A DNA stretch of 64,000 bases, from NCBI RefSeq assembly GCF_036227205.1, contig NZ_CP109442.1, positions 1,798,001-1,862,000 of the forward strand, read 5' to 3'. The notes beneath the pieces were generated by a model. It had not been told where the DNA came from. It did no database searches and saw only the letters and a program-made list of their open reading frames with translations. Both the position numbers and the translations under genes were made by a program. Below, piece by piece: positions 33,068 to 41,297 of the stretch. This DNA comes from Amycolatopsis sp. NBC_01480 (GTDB taxonomy: Bacteria; Actinomycetota; Actinomycetes; Mycobacteriales; Pseudonocardiaceae). Each line of letters opens with the position of its first letter. Positions within the stretch are counted from its first letter, which is position 1.

Positions 33068-34456
33068 ATGTCCGCAGAGCCGCTGCCGGAGCCGGAGCCG
33101 GCCTTCCCCGAGGGGTTCCTCTGGGGCGCTGCCACCGCGGCGTTCCAGGTGGAGGGTTCGACCACCGCCGACGGCCGGGAGCCGTCGGTGTGGGACGCCT
33201 TCGCCGCGCGGCCCGGCGCGGTGGCCGGCGGCGACACCGGCGAGCCGGCCGCCGACCACTACCGGCGCTCGGGCGAGGACGTCGAGCTGATGCGCTCGCT
33301 CGGCCTCGGCGCGTACCGGTTCTCCCTGTCCTGGCCCCGGATCCGGCCCGGCGGGCGGCCGAACGAGCGCGGCATCGGGTTCTACGACCGGCTCGTCGAC
33401 CGGCTGCTGGCGGCCGGGATCCAGCCGTGGGCCACGCTGTACCACTGGGATCTGCCGCAGGCGCTGGAGGACGTCGGCGGCTGGACCTCGCGGGACACCG
33501 CGTTCCGCTTCGCCGAGTACGCCGAGACGATCGTGCCCCGGCTCGGCGACCGCGTGGCCGGCTGGTCCACGCTCAACGAGCCGTGGTGCGCCGCGATGCT
33601 GGGCTACGCCAAGGGGATCCACGCGCCGGGCCGCACCTCGCCCACGGCCGCCGTCGCCGCCACCCACCACCTGCTGCTCGGGCACGGGCTGGCGATGGAC
33701 GTGCTGCGGCGGCACGCGCCGGGCGTGCCGTCCGGCGTCACGCTGAACCTTTACCCCGTCAAGGCTTTCTCGGACGGCGAGGCGGACGCCGAGGCCGCCC
33801 GGCGGGTGGACGGGCAGCAGAACCGGCTGTTCCTGGACCCGGTGCTGCGCGGGGGCTACCCGGACGACGTGGCCGCGGACCTCGCGCCGTTCGGCTTCGA
33901 CGCCGTGGTGCGGGACGGCGACACCGCCGTGATCGCCGCACCCGTCGATTGGCTCGGCGTGAACTACTACCGCGGCTACCACGTGACCGGGACGCCGCGG
34001 CCGGGCAGCACCCCGGCCGGCGCGGAGTGGCTCGGCGCGGACGACGTCCACTTCCTGCCCGACCCGGCCGCCCCGCGGACCGACTCGGGCTGGGAGGTCC
34101 AGCCGGCCGGGCTGACCGAGTCACTACTCCAGGTCCACCGCGGCTACCGCCCGATCCCGTTGTACATCACGGAAAACGGGGCGTCCTATCCGGACGTCCT
34201 GCGCGATGGCACCGTGGCGGACGCCGACCGCGTCACATTCCTCGACGCGCACCTGCGCGCGGCGCACGCGGCCCTGGCCCACGGCGTGGACCTGCGCGGT
34301 TACTTCTACTGGTCGCTGCTCGACAACTTCGAGTGGGCCGAGGGCTACGCCAAGCGCTTCGGCCTGGTGCACGTCGACTACGCGACCCAGCGCCGGACGC
34401 CGAAGCAGAGCGCGCACTGGTACTCCGGCGTGATCAGCCGCAATGCGCTGTCCTGA
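33068..34456 (+). CDS. bglC: Glycoside hydrolase family 1 beta-glucosidase, BglC-like
   Basis: An enzyme of 462 residues without signal peptide, so cytoplasmic. Family 1 signatures are present: N-terminal FPEGFLWGAATAAFQVEGS, acid/base Glu in STLNEPWC (about residue 175), nucleophile Glu in YITENGASY (about 366) and the aglycone-side region FEWAEGYAKRFGL. It would hydrolyse imported cellobiose and short cello-oligosaccharides to glucose. It is the last gene of the ceb operon, matching the Streptomyces order, although there cebR is not divergent. Confidence 0.88.
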   Translation: MSAEPLPEPEPAFPEGFLWGAATAAFQVEGSTTADGREPSVWDAFAARPGAVAGGDTGEPAADHYRRSGEDVELMRSLGLGAYRFSLSWPRIRPGGRPNERGIGFYDRLVDRLLAAGIQPWATLYHWDLPQALEDVGGWTSRDTAFRFAEYAETIVPRLGDRVAGWSTLNEPWCAAMLGYAKGIHAPGRTSPTAAVAATHHLLLGHGLAMDVLRRHAPGVPSGVTLNLYPVKAFSDGEADAEAARRVDGQQNRLFLDPVLRGGYPDDVAADLAPFGFDAVVRDGDTAVIAAPVDWLGVNYYRGYHVTGTPRPGSTPAGAEWLGADDVHFLPDPAAPRTDSGWEVQPAGLTESLLQVHRGYRPIPLYITENGASYPDVLRDGTVADADRVTFLDAHLRAAHAALAHGVDLRGYFYWSLLDNFEWAEGYAKRFGLVHVDYATQRRTPKQSAHWYSGVISRNALS

Positions 34457-34519
34457 GCGGGTTTCCGGCCCTGGCGGATGAGCCCGCGTCAGACCTCAGG
34501 TTGATCTTGCCTCCCCCTT

Positions 34520-34536
34520 CCGGCGGAAACCGCCGG
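34520..34536. terminator. Possible hairpin after the ceb operon
   Basis: CCGGCGG and CCGCCGG pair around an AAA loop. There is no T-tract, so it may only weaken read-through into the MerR gene. Confidence 0.35.
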
Positions 34537-34623
34537 CTCGCCTTGACCACGACGTAGCGTCATGGTTTCCACTGGGTGAGCCGGCGCATCCGCGTCGGGT
34601 GGAACCAGGGGCAGGGGGACGGC

Positions 34624-35343
34624 GTGGGGTGGTGGAGCACCAACCAGCTCGCCGAGCTGGCCGGCACGACCGAGCGCGCGATCCGGCATTACCACCAGGT
34701 GGGCCTGCTCGCCGAGCCCGCGCGCCGGGCCAACGGCTACAAGCGGTACGGCGTGCCCCACCTCGTGCGCGTGCTGCGGATCAAGCGCCTGACCGGGCTC
34801 GGGCTCTCGCTGGCCCAGATCGCCGAGCTGGGCGACGCCGACGAGCATCCCGAGAAAGCGTTGCGGGCACTGGACAGCGAGCTGGCCGAGGGCATCGAAC
34901 GGATGCAGCGGGCGCGCGCCGAGCTCGCCGTGATCCTGGACCAGGCCGCGCCGACCGACCTCCCGCCCGATCTGGGCCGGGCGCTGGCCGACGCGGGCTC
35001 CCCGGCGACCGAGCGTTCGCTGAGCGTCGTGCTGAGCCAGGTGCTCGGCCCGGCGCCGCTCGACGCCTACGTGGAGACACTGCGAACGCACGGTTCGGAG
35101 CCCGTCCTCGCCGAGTTCGACGCCCTGCCCGCCGACGCCGACGAGCGGACCCGCCAGGATCTGGCCGAGCGGATGCGTGAGGCGCCCTCGGTCCGGAAGC
35201 TGCTCGCCGAGTTCCCGACCTTCCAGGAGACGAGCGCCGGCGCGCCACACGGCGAGGAGTTCGCCCGGGCCGCGATCGTCCGGGCTGTGGCCGAGCTGTA
35301 CAACCCCGCCCAGATCGACGTGCTGGCGCGGATGGACTGCTAG
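34624..35343 (+). CDS. MerR-family regulator
   Basis: A protein of 239 residues. The N-terminal winged helix (STNQLAELAGTTERAIRHYH, then GYKRYGVPHLVRVLRIKRL) is typical MerR, followed by a dimerisation helix. Residues about 110-239 are a helical, acidic domain with no Cys cluster, so metal sensing is unlikely; such C-termini often bind small organic ligands. The GTG at 34624 follows GGGGGAC; an upstream GTG at 34576 lacks a ribosome site. It has no obvious partner; the neighbouring secreted peptidase gene is 76 bp downstream in the same direction. Confidence 0.8.
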   Translation: MGWWSTNQLAELAGTTERAIRHYHQVGLLAEPARRANGYKRYGVPHLVRVLRIKRLTGLGLSLAQIAELGDADEHPEKALRALDSELAEGIERMQRARAELAVILDQAAPTDLPPDLGRALADAGSPATERSLSVVLSQVLGPAPLDAYVETLRTHGSEPVLAEFDALPADADERTRQDLAERMREAPSVRKLLAEFPTFQETSAGAPHGEEFARAAIVRAVAELYNPAQIDVLARMDC

Positions 35344-35419
35344 CGGATTCCCGTTCGCGGCAAGCTTTTCACCCCATTGTCGCGACGCTTTGTCGCGCCC
35401 TCATGAAGGAAGTAAACAG

Positions 35420-36865
35420 ATGCGCAGAACCTTGTCCATAACCCTCGCTGCCGCCGCATTGGCGGCAGCGGTGGTCCCGGCGGCTTCGGCCTCGACGGAG
35501 GCGACTTCGCTGAACTCGGTGGCGTGGGGCCCGTGCCCCGCCGACGTCACCGCGCCCGATCTCCAGTGCTCGACCATCAAGGTCCCGGTGGACTACCGGA
35601 AGCCGGACGGGCCGAAGTTCGACCTGGCGATCTCCCGGCTGCCGAGCACGAACCCGGCGCACCGCCGCGGTGTGCTGCTGACCAATCCGGGCGGTCCCGG
35701 CGGTGAGGGCCTGGATTACCCGCACATCCTCAACATCATCAAGCTGCCGGCCAGTGTGCGCGACGCCTACGACGTGATCGGGTTCGACCCGCGCGGCGTC
35801 GGCCACAGCGCGCCGGTGACGTGCGATCTGACGGCCGAGCAGAAGGCGTTCGGCAACTTCCCGCGGTACGCGCACAACCAGGCCGACGTCACGAAGGCGG
35901 CCGAGGAAGCGAAGACCCTCGCCACTCAGTGCGCGACGTCGAAAACGGCGTCGATGCTGCCGTACATCACCACCGCGAACTCGGCCCGCGACATGGACCG
36001 GATCCGGGTGGCGCTGGGCGAGCAGAAGGTGTCGTACCTCGGTTATTCGTACGGCACCTATCTCGGCGCGGTGTACACCACGATGTTCCCGGAGCGCAGC
36101 GACCGGATCGTGCTCGACAGCAACATGGGCCCCGGCGGTTACGACTTCACCGCCATGCGGAACTTCGCCCTGGGCCTGCAGGACCGGTTCCCGGACTTCG
36201 CGAAGTTCGCCGCCGCCAATCCCCAGTACGGCCTGGGCAGCACCACGGAGCAGGTCACCGCGAAGTTCTACGAACTCGCCGCCCGGCTGAAAAAGGCCCC
36301 GGTCCACGGAATCGACGACAACGCGTTCCGCGGGCTCACCTTCGGCAATCTCTACGGCAGTGATTACGCCTATCTGGCCGGGGCCTGGCACGACCTCGAC
36401 ACGAACCAGCCCGTGTCCCCGCAGCCCGTGCCCCCGAACCTGGACAACCTCAGTTCCAGCCGGCTGTACACGATCTGCGGCGACTCGCGCTGGCCGCGGA
36501 CGATCCCGGCGTACCAGGCCGCGATCGCGGTGGACCGGGTCCGGTACCCGATGCTGGGCGCGTCCACGGCCAACGTCAGCCCGTGCGCGTACTGGCCGTC
36601 CGACCCGGTCGAGCCGCCCGTGCGCATCGGCGACCGCGGGCCGTCGAACGTGCTGATGGTGCAGAACCTCCGCGACCCGGGCACCCCGCTCGCCGGCGCG
36701 CTGAAGACGCGGCAGGCTCTCGGAAACCGGGCCCGGATGGTGACCGTGGACCAGGGCGGCCACGGCGTCTACCTGATCACCCGCAACCAGTGCGCGAACG
36801 ACACGGTGACCGCGTTCCTGGCGAACGGTCAGCGTCCGGCGCACGACCTCGCCTGCGCGGGCTGA
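35420..36865 (+). CDS. Secreted tripeptidyl aminopeptidase-like alpha/beta hydrolase
   Basis: A protein of 481 residues. The signal peptide ends near ASAST (about residue 25). The family S33 hydrolase core has the oxyanion segment LLTNPGGPGGEG, nucleophile Ser in GYSYGTYLG (about residue 215), and the catalytic His in VDQGGHGVYL near the C-terminus. Cys pairs (GPCP, LQC, VTC, TQC, ANDT/LAC) suggest disulfides. It resembles Streptomyces Tap/SlpD/E-type mycelial peptidases that trim tripeptides from secreted proteins. The ATG at 35420 follows AAGGAAG. A terminator follows. Confidence 0.85.
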   Translation: MRRTLSITLAAAALAAAVVPAASASTEATSLNSVAWGPCPADVTAPDLQCSTIKVPVDYRKPDGPKFDLAISRLPSTNPAHRRGVLLTNPGGPGGEGLDYPHILNIIKLPASVRDAYDVIGFDPRGVGHSAPVTCDLTAEQKAFGNFPRYAHNQADVTKAAEEAKTLATQCATSKTASMLPYITTANSARDMDRIRVALGEQKVSYLGYSYGTYLGAVYTTMFPERSDRIVLDSNMGPGGYDFTAMRNFALGLQDRFPDFAKFAAANPQYGLGSTTEQVTAKFYELAARLKKAPVHGIDDNAFRGLTFGNLYGSDYAYLAGAWHDLDTNQPVSPQPVPPNLDNLSSSRLYTICGDSRWPRTIPAYQAAIAVDRVRYPMLGASTANVSPCAYWPSDPVEPPVRIGDRGPSNVLMVQNLRDPGTPLAGALKTRQALGNRARMVTVDQGGHGVYLITRNQCANDTVTAFLANGQRPAHDLACAG

Positions 36866-36871
36866 GCGTGG

Positions 36872-36907
36872 AACCGGCAGCACCTGACCCCAGGTGCTGC
36901 CGGTTTT
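36872..36907. terminator. Rho-independent terminator between convergent genes
   Basis: A perfect 15-bp stem (36872-36886 with 36891-36905), loop ACCC, ends in TTTT. It serves the peptidase gene and, in reverse, the SDR gene. Confidence 0.85.
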
Positions 36908-36919
36908 CCTTGTCCGGCC

Positions 36920-37633
36920 TCAGATCGCGGTGCGCCCACCGTCGACGGCAATGGTCGCGCCAGTGACATAGCCGGCCCGCGGCGAGGCGAGGAACGCCAC
37001 CACCTCCGCGATCTCTTCCGGCTGCGCCACCCGCTTCAGCGCCGTAGTGGCACCGAGCGCTTCGAACCGCTCCTTGCCCTCGGGCCGGGTGTAGACCGGC
37101 CCGGGCGCGACGGTGTTCACGCGCACCCCGCGTGGGCTGTACTCCGCTGTCCAGCCCTGGGTGAGCGACGCGAGCGCGGCCTTCGTCGCGCCGTACGCGG
37201 TGCCGGTCGGCAAACCGAGACTGCCCGCCATGCTCCCGATGTTCACGATGCTGCCGGCCCCCTTGCGCGCCATCGCCGGGGCGAAGGCCGCCACCAGGTA
37301 GTACGGCGCGCGGACGTTGCCGTTGAACATCGCGTCGAAGTCCTCGACCTTCAGGTCTTCGGATGGGCCCCACGTGGCCCGGCCCGCGTTGTTGACCAGC
37401 ACGTCGAGCTCGCCGACCTCGTCGGCGAGCCGCCCGATCGCGGCGACATCGGTCAGGTCCGCGGCGATGAAGCGGGCCGAGCCGCCTTCGCCGGTGATCT
37501 CGCCGACGACCTCCGCCCCGCGCCCGGCGTCCCGGCCGACCACCACCACGGTCATCCCGTCGGCGGCCAGGCGCTTCGCGATCGCGCGGCCGATCCCCGA
37601 CGTGGCGCCGGTGACCAGGGCTTTCACAGACAT
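36920..37633 (-). CDS. Short-chain dehydrogenase/reductase
   Basis: A classical SDR of 237 residues. Cofactor motif TGATSGIG (8-15), NNAGR near 82, catalytic Ser in NIGSMAG and YGATK around 148-152, and the C-terminal GATIAVDGG. The basic residues after the first strand (VGRDAGRG) favour NADP(H). The ATG follows AGGAGTAGGTC. Substrate unknown; it is flanked by unrelated genes. Confidence 0.85.
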   Translation of the reverse strand: MSVKALVTGATSGIGRAIAKRLAADGMTVVVVGRDAGRGAEVVGEITGEGGSARFIAADLTDVAAIGRLADEVGELDVLVNNAGRATWGPSEDLKVEDFDAMFNGNVRAPYYLVAAFAPAMARKGAGSIVNIGSMAGSLGLPTGTAYGATKAALASLTQGWTAEYSPRGVRVNTVAPGPVYTRPEGKERFEALGATTALKRVAQPEEIAEVVAFLASPRAGYVTGATIAVDGGRTAI

Positions 37634-38158
37634 GACCTACTCCTGTCGTTCTTCGTCCAGACCAGGCTGTTCGCTATGGCCGATCCTATCGATCTCGTCA
37701 TCGGGCACGCCGGTGCGCGGAAGCCATTCTTTTCGCCCGCTCGAATAGCCCGAGCCCCATTCAGCGGGACACCCGATTCGGTTTACCGGACAAAGCGGAC
37801 GCGGCCGGTTGACCAGCGGGAACTCGGTGGTCTGGACCAGCAGGGTGAACCCGTTGCCCCGGCCGCGACGAGCGGGTATAACTTTCTTCACAACACGGAT
37901 TAAGTCGGCAAGAGAACTCCCCTCCCCATCGCCCCCGAAATTGCCGGCTCGCTTTTGTGCCATGCCGTTTTCGATTCGGTCATGGGCGCGATGCCCCACG
38001 CGTACGCGGCGACGAAGCCGCCACCGCGGGGTTGAACTCCGGCCCCGGGTCGCTTCGGCATGCCCTCGGCTGGCCCGGCGGCCGGGCCGCGAACCGGACC
38101 CGCCCGCCGTGGCCCGCCGCGCTCTCCCCTCCCCGACTTCCCCCTGGAGATCACGGAC
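37634..38158. other. 525-bp upstream region of the chitinase gene
   Basis: No gene is supported here. It contains an A/T-richer patch around 37868-37912 with TATAAC at 37877-37882, a possible -10, and at 37719-37736 the motif GGAAGCCATTCTTTTCGC, related to the inverted repeat at 17977-17995. The length suggests control of the chitinase by distal regulators. Confidence 0.4.
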
Positions 38159-39502
38159 ATGCGCATCTCGAAGCTCAGAGCGCTCGCGGTCGCGGCGCTG
38201 CCGGTCGTGGCCGGCGTCGCGCTCACCCTCACCCCCGGCGCGAGCGAGGCCGCGCCCCACGCCGGCGGCGCCTTCCCCGCCCACTACGCGGCGCCGTACC
38301 TACAGGTCAGCGACTCCGACATCGGCGACCTGGCCGCCGACCAGAGCGCCACCGGCACGAAGTTCTACACGCTGGCGTTCCTCACCCCGTCGTCCGGCTG
38401 CAACCAGCTGTGGGAGGCGAACGGCACCGGCGTCGGCTCGTTCAAGTCGCAGATCAGCGCGCTGCAAGCCGCGGGCGGCAACGTGATCCCGTCGTTCGGC
38501 GGCGCGCAGGGCGGTGAGATCGCGCAGACCTGCACGGACCAGAACAGCCTGACCGCCGCGTACGCCAACGTGGTCAACACCTACGGCACCCCGCGGCTGG
38601 ACTTCGACATCGAAGAGGACACGATCAAGGACACCGCGGCGAACCAGCGCCGCAACTCCGCGCTCGCCGCGCTGCAGCAGCAGAACCCGAGTGTCCAGGT
38701 CGACTACACCCTCGCCGTCGCCCCGGACGGCCTGCCCAGCACGCAACTGGACATCCTGCGCGACGCCAAGAACAAGGGCCTGAAGGTCAGCGTCGTGAAC
38801 CTGATGGTGATGGACTTCTACGACGGCCAGCCGGTGATCAGCGACGCGCTCGCGGCCGCGCGGTCCACCGCCGGCCAGCTGGCGAGCCTGTACGGGATCT
38901 CGACCTCGGCGGCGTACGGGATGATGGGCCTCACGCCGATCGCCGGCAACAACGACGACGGCGCGCCGTTCAGCCAGTCCGACGCCCAGCAGCTGGAGAC
39001 CTTCGCCGCGCAGAACGGTGTGCAGGAGCTGTCGTTCTGGGAAGTCCAGGACTACGACAAGGCCACCGGCTACGCGTACTCGCGGATCTTCAACGCCATC
39101 TCCGGCGGCACCACGCCCCCGCCGACCGGCGGCAAGCAGATCACCGGTTACGGCGGCAAGTGCGTCGACGTCGCGGGCGCGAACAGCGCCAACAGCACCG
39201 CGGTGGACCTGTACACCTGCAACGGCACCAACGCGCAGCAGTGGACCTCGACCGGCAGCACGCTCCAGGCGCTCGGCAAGTGCCTGGACGTCGCCTCGGC
39301 CGGCGTCGCGAACGGGACCAAGGTGCAGATCTACGACTGCAACGGCAGCGCCGCGCAGCAGTGGACGCACAACGGCTCCAACGAGCTGGTGAACACCGGC
39401 TCCGGCAAGTGCCTCGACGCCACCGGCCCCAGCTCGGCCGACGGCACGCCGTTGCAGATCTGGACCTGCACGGCGGCTTCGAACCAGCAGTGGACGTGGT
39501 AA
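38159..39502 (+). CDS. Secreted GH18 chitinase-like protein with ricin-type lectin domain
   Basis: A protein of 447 residues. The signal peptide runs to about residue 32 (GASEAAP). Residues about 40-320 are a GH18 barrel: the active-site strand reads LDFDIEE with the catalytic Glu, and the product-side segment reads VNLMVMDFY. A Thr/Pro linker leads to a ricin-B lectin domain (about 328-447) with three repeats each ending in QQW (NAQQWTS, AAQQWTH, NQQWTW) and paired Cys. The protein would bind and cut chitin or related glycans outside the cell. The ATG follows GGAGA. Signal sequence, catalytic Glu and lectin repeats are all intact. Confidence 0.85.
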   Translation: MRISKLRALAVAALPVVAGVALTLTPGASEAAPHAGGAFPAHYAAPYLQVSDSDIGDLAADQSATGTKFYTLAFLTPSSGCNQLWEANGTGVGSFKSQISALQAAGGNVIPSFGGAQGGEIAQTCTDQNSLTAAYANVVNTYGTPRLDFDIEEDTIKDTAANQRRNSALAALQQQNPSVQVDYTLAVAPDGLPSTQLDILRDAKNKGLKVSVVNLMVMDFYDGQPVISDALAAARSTAGQLASLYGISTSAAYGMMGLTPIAGNNDDGAPFSQSDAQQLETFAAQNGVQELSFWEVQDYDKATGYAYSRIFNAISGGTTPPPTGGKQITGYGGKCVDVAGANSANSTAVDLYTCNGTNAQQWTSTGSTLQALGKCLDVASAGVANGTKVQIYDCNGSAAQQWTHNGSNELVNTGSGKCLDATGPSSADGTPLQIWTCTAASNQQWTW

Positions 39503-39533
39503 GGCGGTAATTAACCGACCTGGACGCCACCAG

Positions 39534-39569
39534 CCGGTGGGGAGTTTTCCTTGCTCCCCACCGGTTTTT
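39534..39569 (+). terminator. Rho-independent terminator after the chitinase gene
   Basis: Stem of 11 bp (39534-39544 with 39554-39564), a nine-base loop, then TTTTT. Confidence 0.8.
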
Positions 39570-39647
39570 CCGCGTTTTCCCCGTCATGAGCCGCGTCGCG
39601 CGCCGTCGGACCCACGTCAGGCCCGGCGAGGAGAAGCGAGGAGCGCG

Positions 39648-39893
39648 ATGACCGTCCAGAGCCACCACCCCGTGGAGGACGCGGTCGGCGAGGTCGGCCT
39701 GTGGCTGACCGGCGAGTTTTCCGGACGGCTGCCCGCCCCGGCCGTCGCCGAAGTGGTGCGGGTGACCCGGCGGGACCTCGAGGGCCGCATCGATCCGGAA
39801 GACCTCGGCGAGATGCTGCACCGGATGAGCCGCACCCGGCTGCTGCGCATGCTGGCCAGCCCGAGGACTCGTGAGTGTTCAGGACGGTTCTAA
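39648..39893 (+). CDS. Small three-helix protein, DUF3562-like
   Basis: A protein of 81 residues without signal or membrane segment. Three predicted helices (about 8-22, 30-45, 50-70) with a DUF3562-like pattern (WLTGEFSGRLPAPAVAEVVR). Such three-helix bundles are thought to dimerise; a precise role is unknown. The ATG follows GAGGAG at good spacing. Its last seven codons and stop lie inside the palindromic element at 39866-39915, so the hairpin has been captured as coding sequence. Confidence 0.6.
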   Translation: MTVQSHHPVEDAVGEVGLWLTGEFSGRLPAPAVAEVVRVTRRDLEGRIDPEDLGEMLHRMSRTRLLRMLASPRTRECSGRF

Positions 39894-39915
39894 CCGTCCT
39901 GAACACTCACGAGTC
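39866..39915. terminator. Palindromic intergenic terminator, dispersed copy 2
   Basis: Perfect 24-bp arms (39866-39889 and 39892-39915) separated by CT, followed by TTTT. It shares CTCGTGAGTGTTCA and the centre GGTTCTAACC with the element at 20279-20324. The differing inner bases remain paired in each copy, so structure is conserved. Confidence 0.85.
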
Positions 39916-39923
39916 TTTTGCTG

Positions 39924-40163
39924 CTAGACCCCGGTTCCGCCCGAGTTCGGCAGCACGCGGCTGCTGAGCGGCAGGGTGTGCGGCCGCTCCGGCGGCCACC
40001 AGACCTGGGCGGGCGGCGGGGGGACCTCGTCGTCGGGGAGTTCGAGGGCGTCGAGGCCGCGTTGCCAGCGGTTCCAGTGCGCGGAGCACAGCCCGCGCCA
40101 CAACGAAGGCTCCGCGCATTCCAGCCGTCGGCACGGCTGCACCTGCTGCCTGCTGCTGTCCAT
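39924..40163 (-). CDS. Small protein with a Cys/His cluster, unrecognised
   Basis: A protein of about 79 residues from the ATG at 40163; GTG 40166 is an alternative with GGGAG eight bases upstream. Residues 10-33 contain CRRLEC, then GLCSAHWNRWQRG, which could bind zinc through three Cys and one His, as in small HNH-like or zinc-ribbon modules. The C-terminal half is Pro-rich (DDEVPPPPAQVWWPPERP). The frame stays open upstream, but composition there is unlike a gene. No function can be given. Confidence 0.45.
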   Translation of the reverse strand: MDSSRQQVQPCRRLECAEPSLWRGLCSAHWNRWQRGLDALELPDDEVPPPPAQVWWPPERPHTLPLSSRVLPNSGGTGV

Positions 40164-40358
40164 CACGTTCGCGACTCCCACTGTGACTCGGCTCCCGGCC
40201 CGGCCCAGTCTGCCTCGGGAGCGGCCCGAACACCCCGCCCTCGCCGGGAACACAACCCTTGCGCACCAACGGAACGAGGAGGCCAGCCTACTCCTGCCGG
40301 ATACTCCCGTGTCGACCTCCCGGCGCCGGGCGGGCACCCGTTCAGCGGTTGACGGGCA

Positions 40359-41084
40359 CTAGCCCGCGGTGAGATCACGAACGAAGCGGGCCGCGACCTC
40401 GCGCAGCTTGACGTTGGTGTGCTGCGACTCGGTGATCAGCCGCTGCATGGCCTGCTCCTCGTCGATCCGGTGCACGGCCATCAAGATCCCCTTGGCCTGC
40501 TCGATCACCGCGCGGTTGCGCATCGCGGCGTCGAGGTTTTCGGCGAGCTGCAGGGCCTGCTGGTACCGGCGCGCGGTGCGCAGCACGGACACCACGACCA
40601 CCGTGTACAGCCGGAGCACCTTGGTGTCGAGCTCCTCGAACCCGTGCGCGCCGTAGCCGAAGAGGTTCACCGCGCCGGAGAGCTGATCGTCGACCCACAA
40701 CGGGGCCGCGAGGTAACTGCCGACGCCTTTTTCCTTGGCCGCGGCGGTGAACATCGGCCATTCCTCGCTCGCGGTGCTGACGCTCAGGCGCACCACCTCG
40801 CCGGTCGCCGCGGCGCGCAGGCAAGGTCCTTCGCCGGCGGCGTACTGCGCTTGATCCAGCGCGTACGCCGTGTTGTGGGTCCACGCGGCGGTCTCGGGGC
40901 CGCTCTCGCGGACCAGGGTGATGCTGGCGAGGTCGGCGCCCTCGATCACCCTGGCCGCCTCGCCGCAGATCGCCTCGAACACCTCGGCGTTGTCCGGCGC
41001 GGACTCCAGGGTCCCGGTCAAGTCCGCCATCGCTGCGGTCAGCTCGTCCAGCCGCTCGGCCATCTCGTCTCCGCTCGTCGCCAC
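40359..41084 (-). CDS. GAF and ANTAR domain protein
   Basis: A protein of 241 residues from the GTG at 41084, which follows GAGAGG. Residues about 20-165 are a GAF sensor domain; the final 55-60 (NRAVIEQAKGILMAVHRID to LREVAARFV) are an ANTAR helical RNA-binding domain with the conserved Ala, Lys and Gly of the first helix. ANTAR proteins act by stabilising antiterminator hairpins with paired hexaloops in target RNAs. The GAF ligand is unknown and no kinase is adjacent. Confidence 0.85.
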   Translation of the reverse strand: MATSGDEMAERLDELTAAMADLTGTLESAPDNAEVFEAICGEAARVIEGADLASITLVRESGPETAAWTHNTAYALDQAQYAAGEGPCLRAAATGEVVRLSVSTASEEWPMFTAAAKEKGVGSYLAAPLWVDDQLSGAVNLFGYGAHGFEELDTKVLRLYTVVVVSVLRTARRYQQALQLAENLDAAMRNRAVIEQAKGILMAVHRIDEEQAMQRLITESQHTNVKLREVAARFVRDLTAG

Positions 41085-41285
41085 GACGATCCTCTCGTGC
41101 CTCTTCCGTGGCACGATGCCCCGGCCGCTGTCTCGCTCAGCGGATCCAGCCGGAATCGTACCGCGCCCCGAGACCCCGGGGCGATACCCTTCCGGCTGCG
41201 TTGCCATGATTCAACGGATTCTCGCCAAGGCCCCTGACCAGGTCTTTTCCGTTTCGGCCAGGTTGGCTGGAACTCGTTGCCCGGG

Positions 41286-41291
41286 TAAGTT
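41286..41291 (+). promoter_or_regulatory. Candidate -10 of a leaderless promoter for the GlxA-like gene
   Basis: TAAGTT lies six bases before the ATG at 41298 and there is no Shine-Dalgarno sequence, so the transcript probably begins at or next to the A of the start codon. Confidence 0.5.
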
Positions 41292-41297
41292 AATGCC

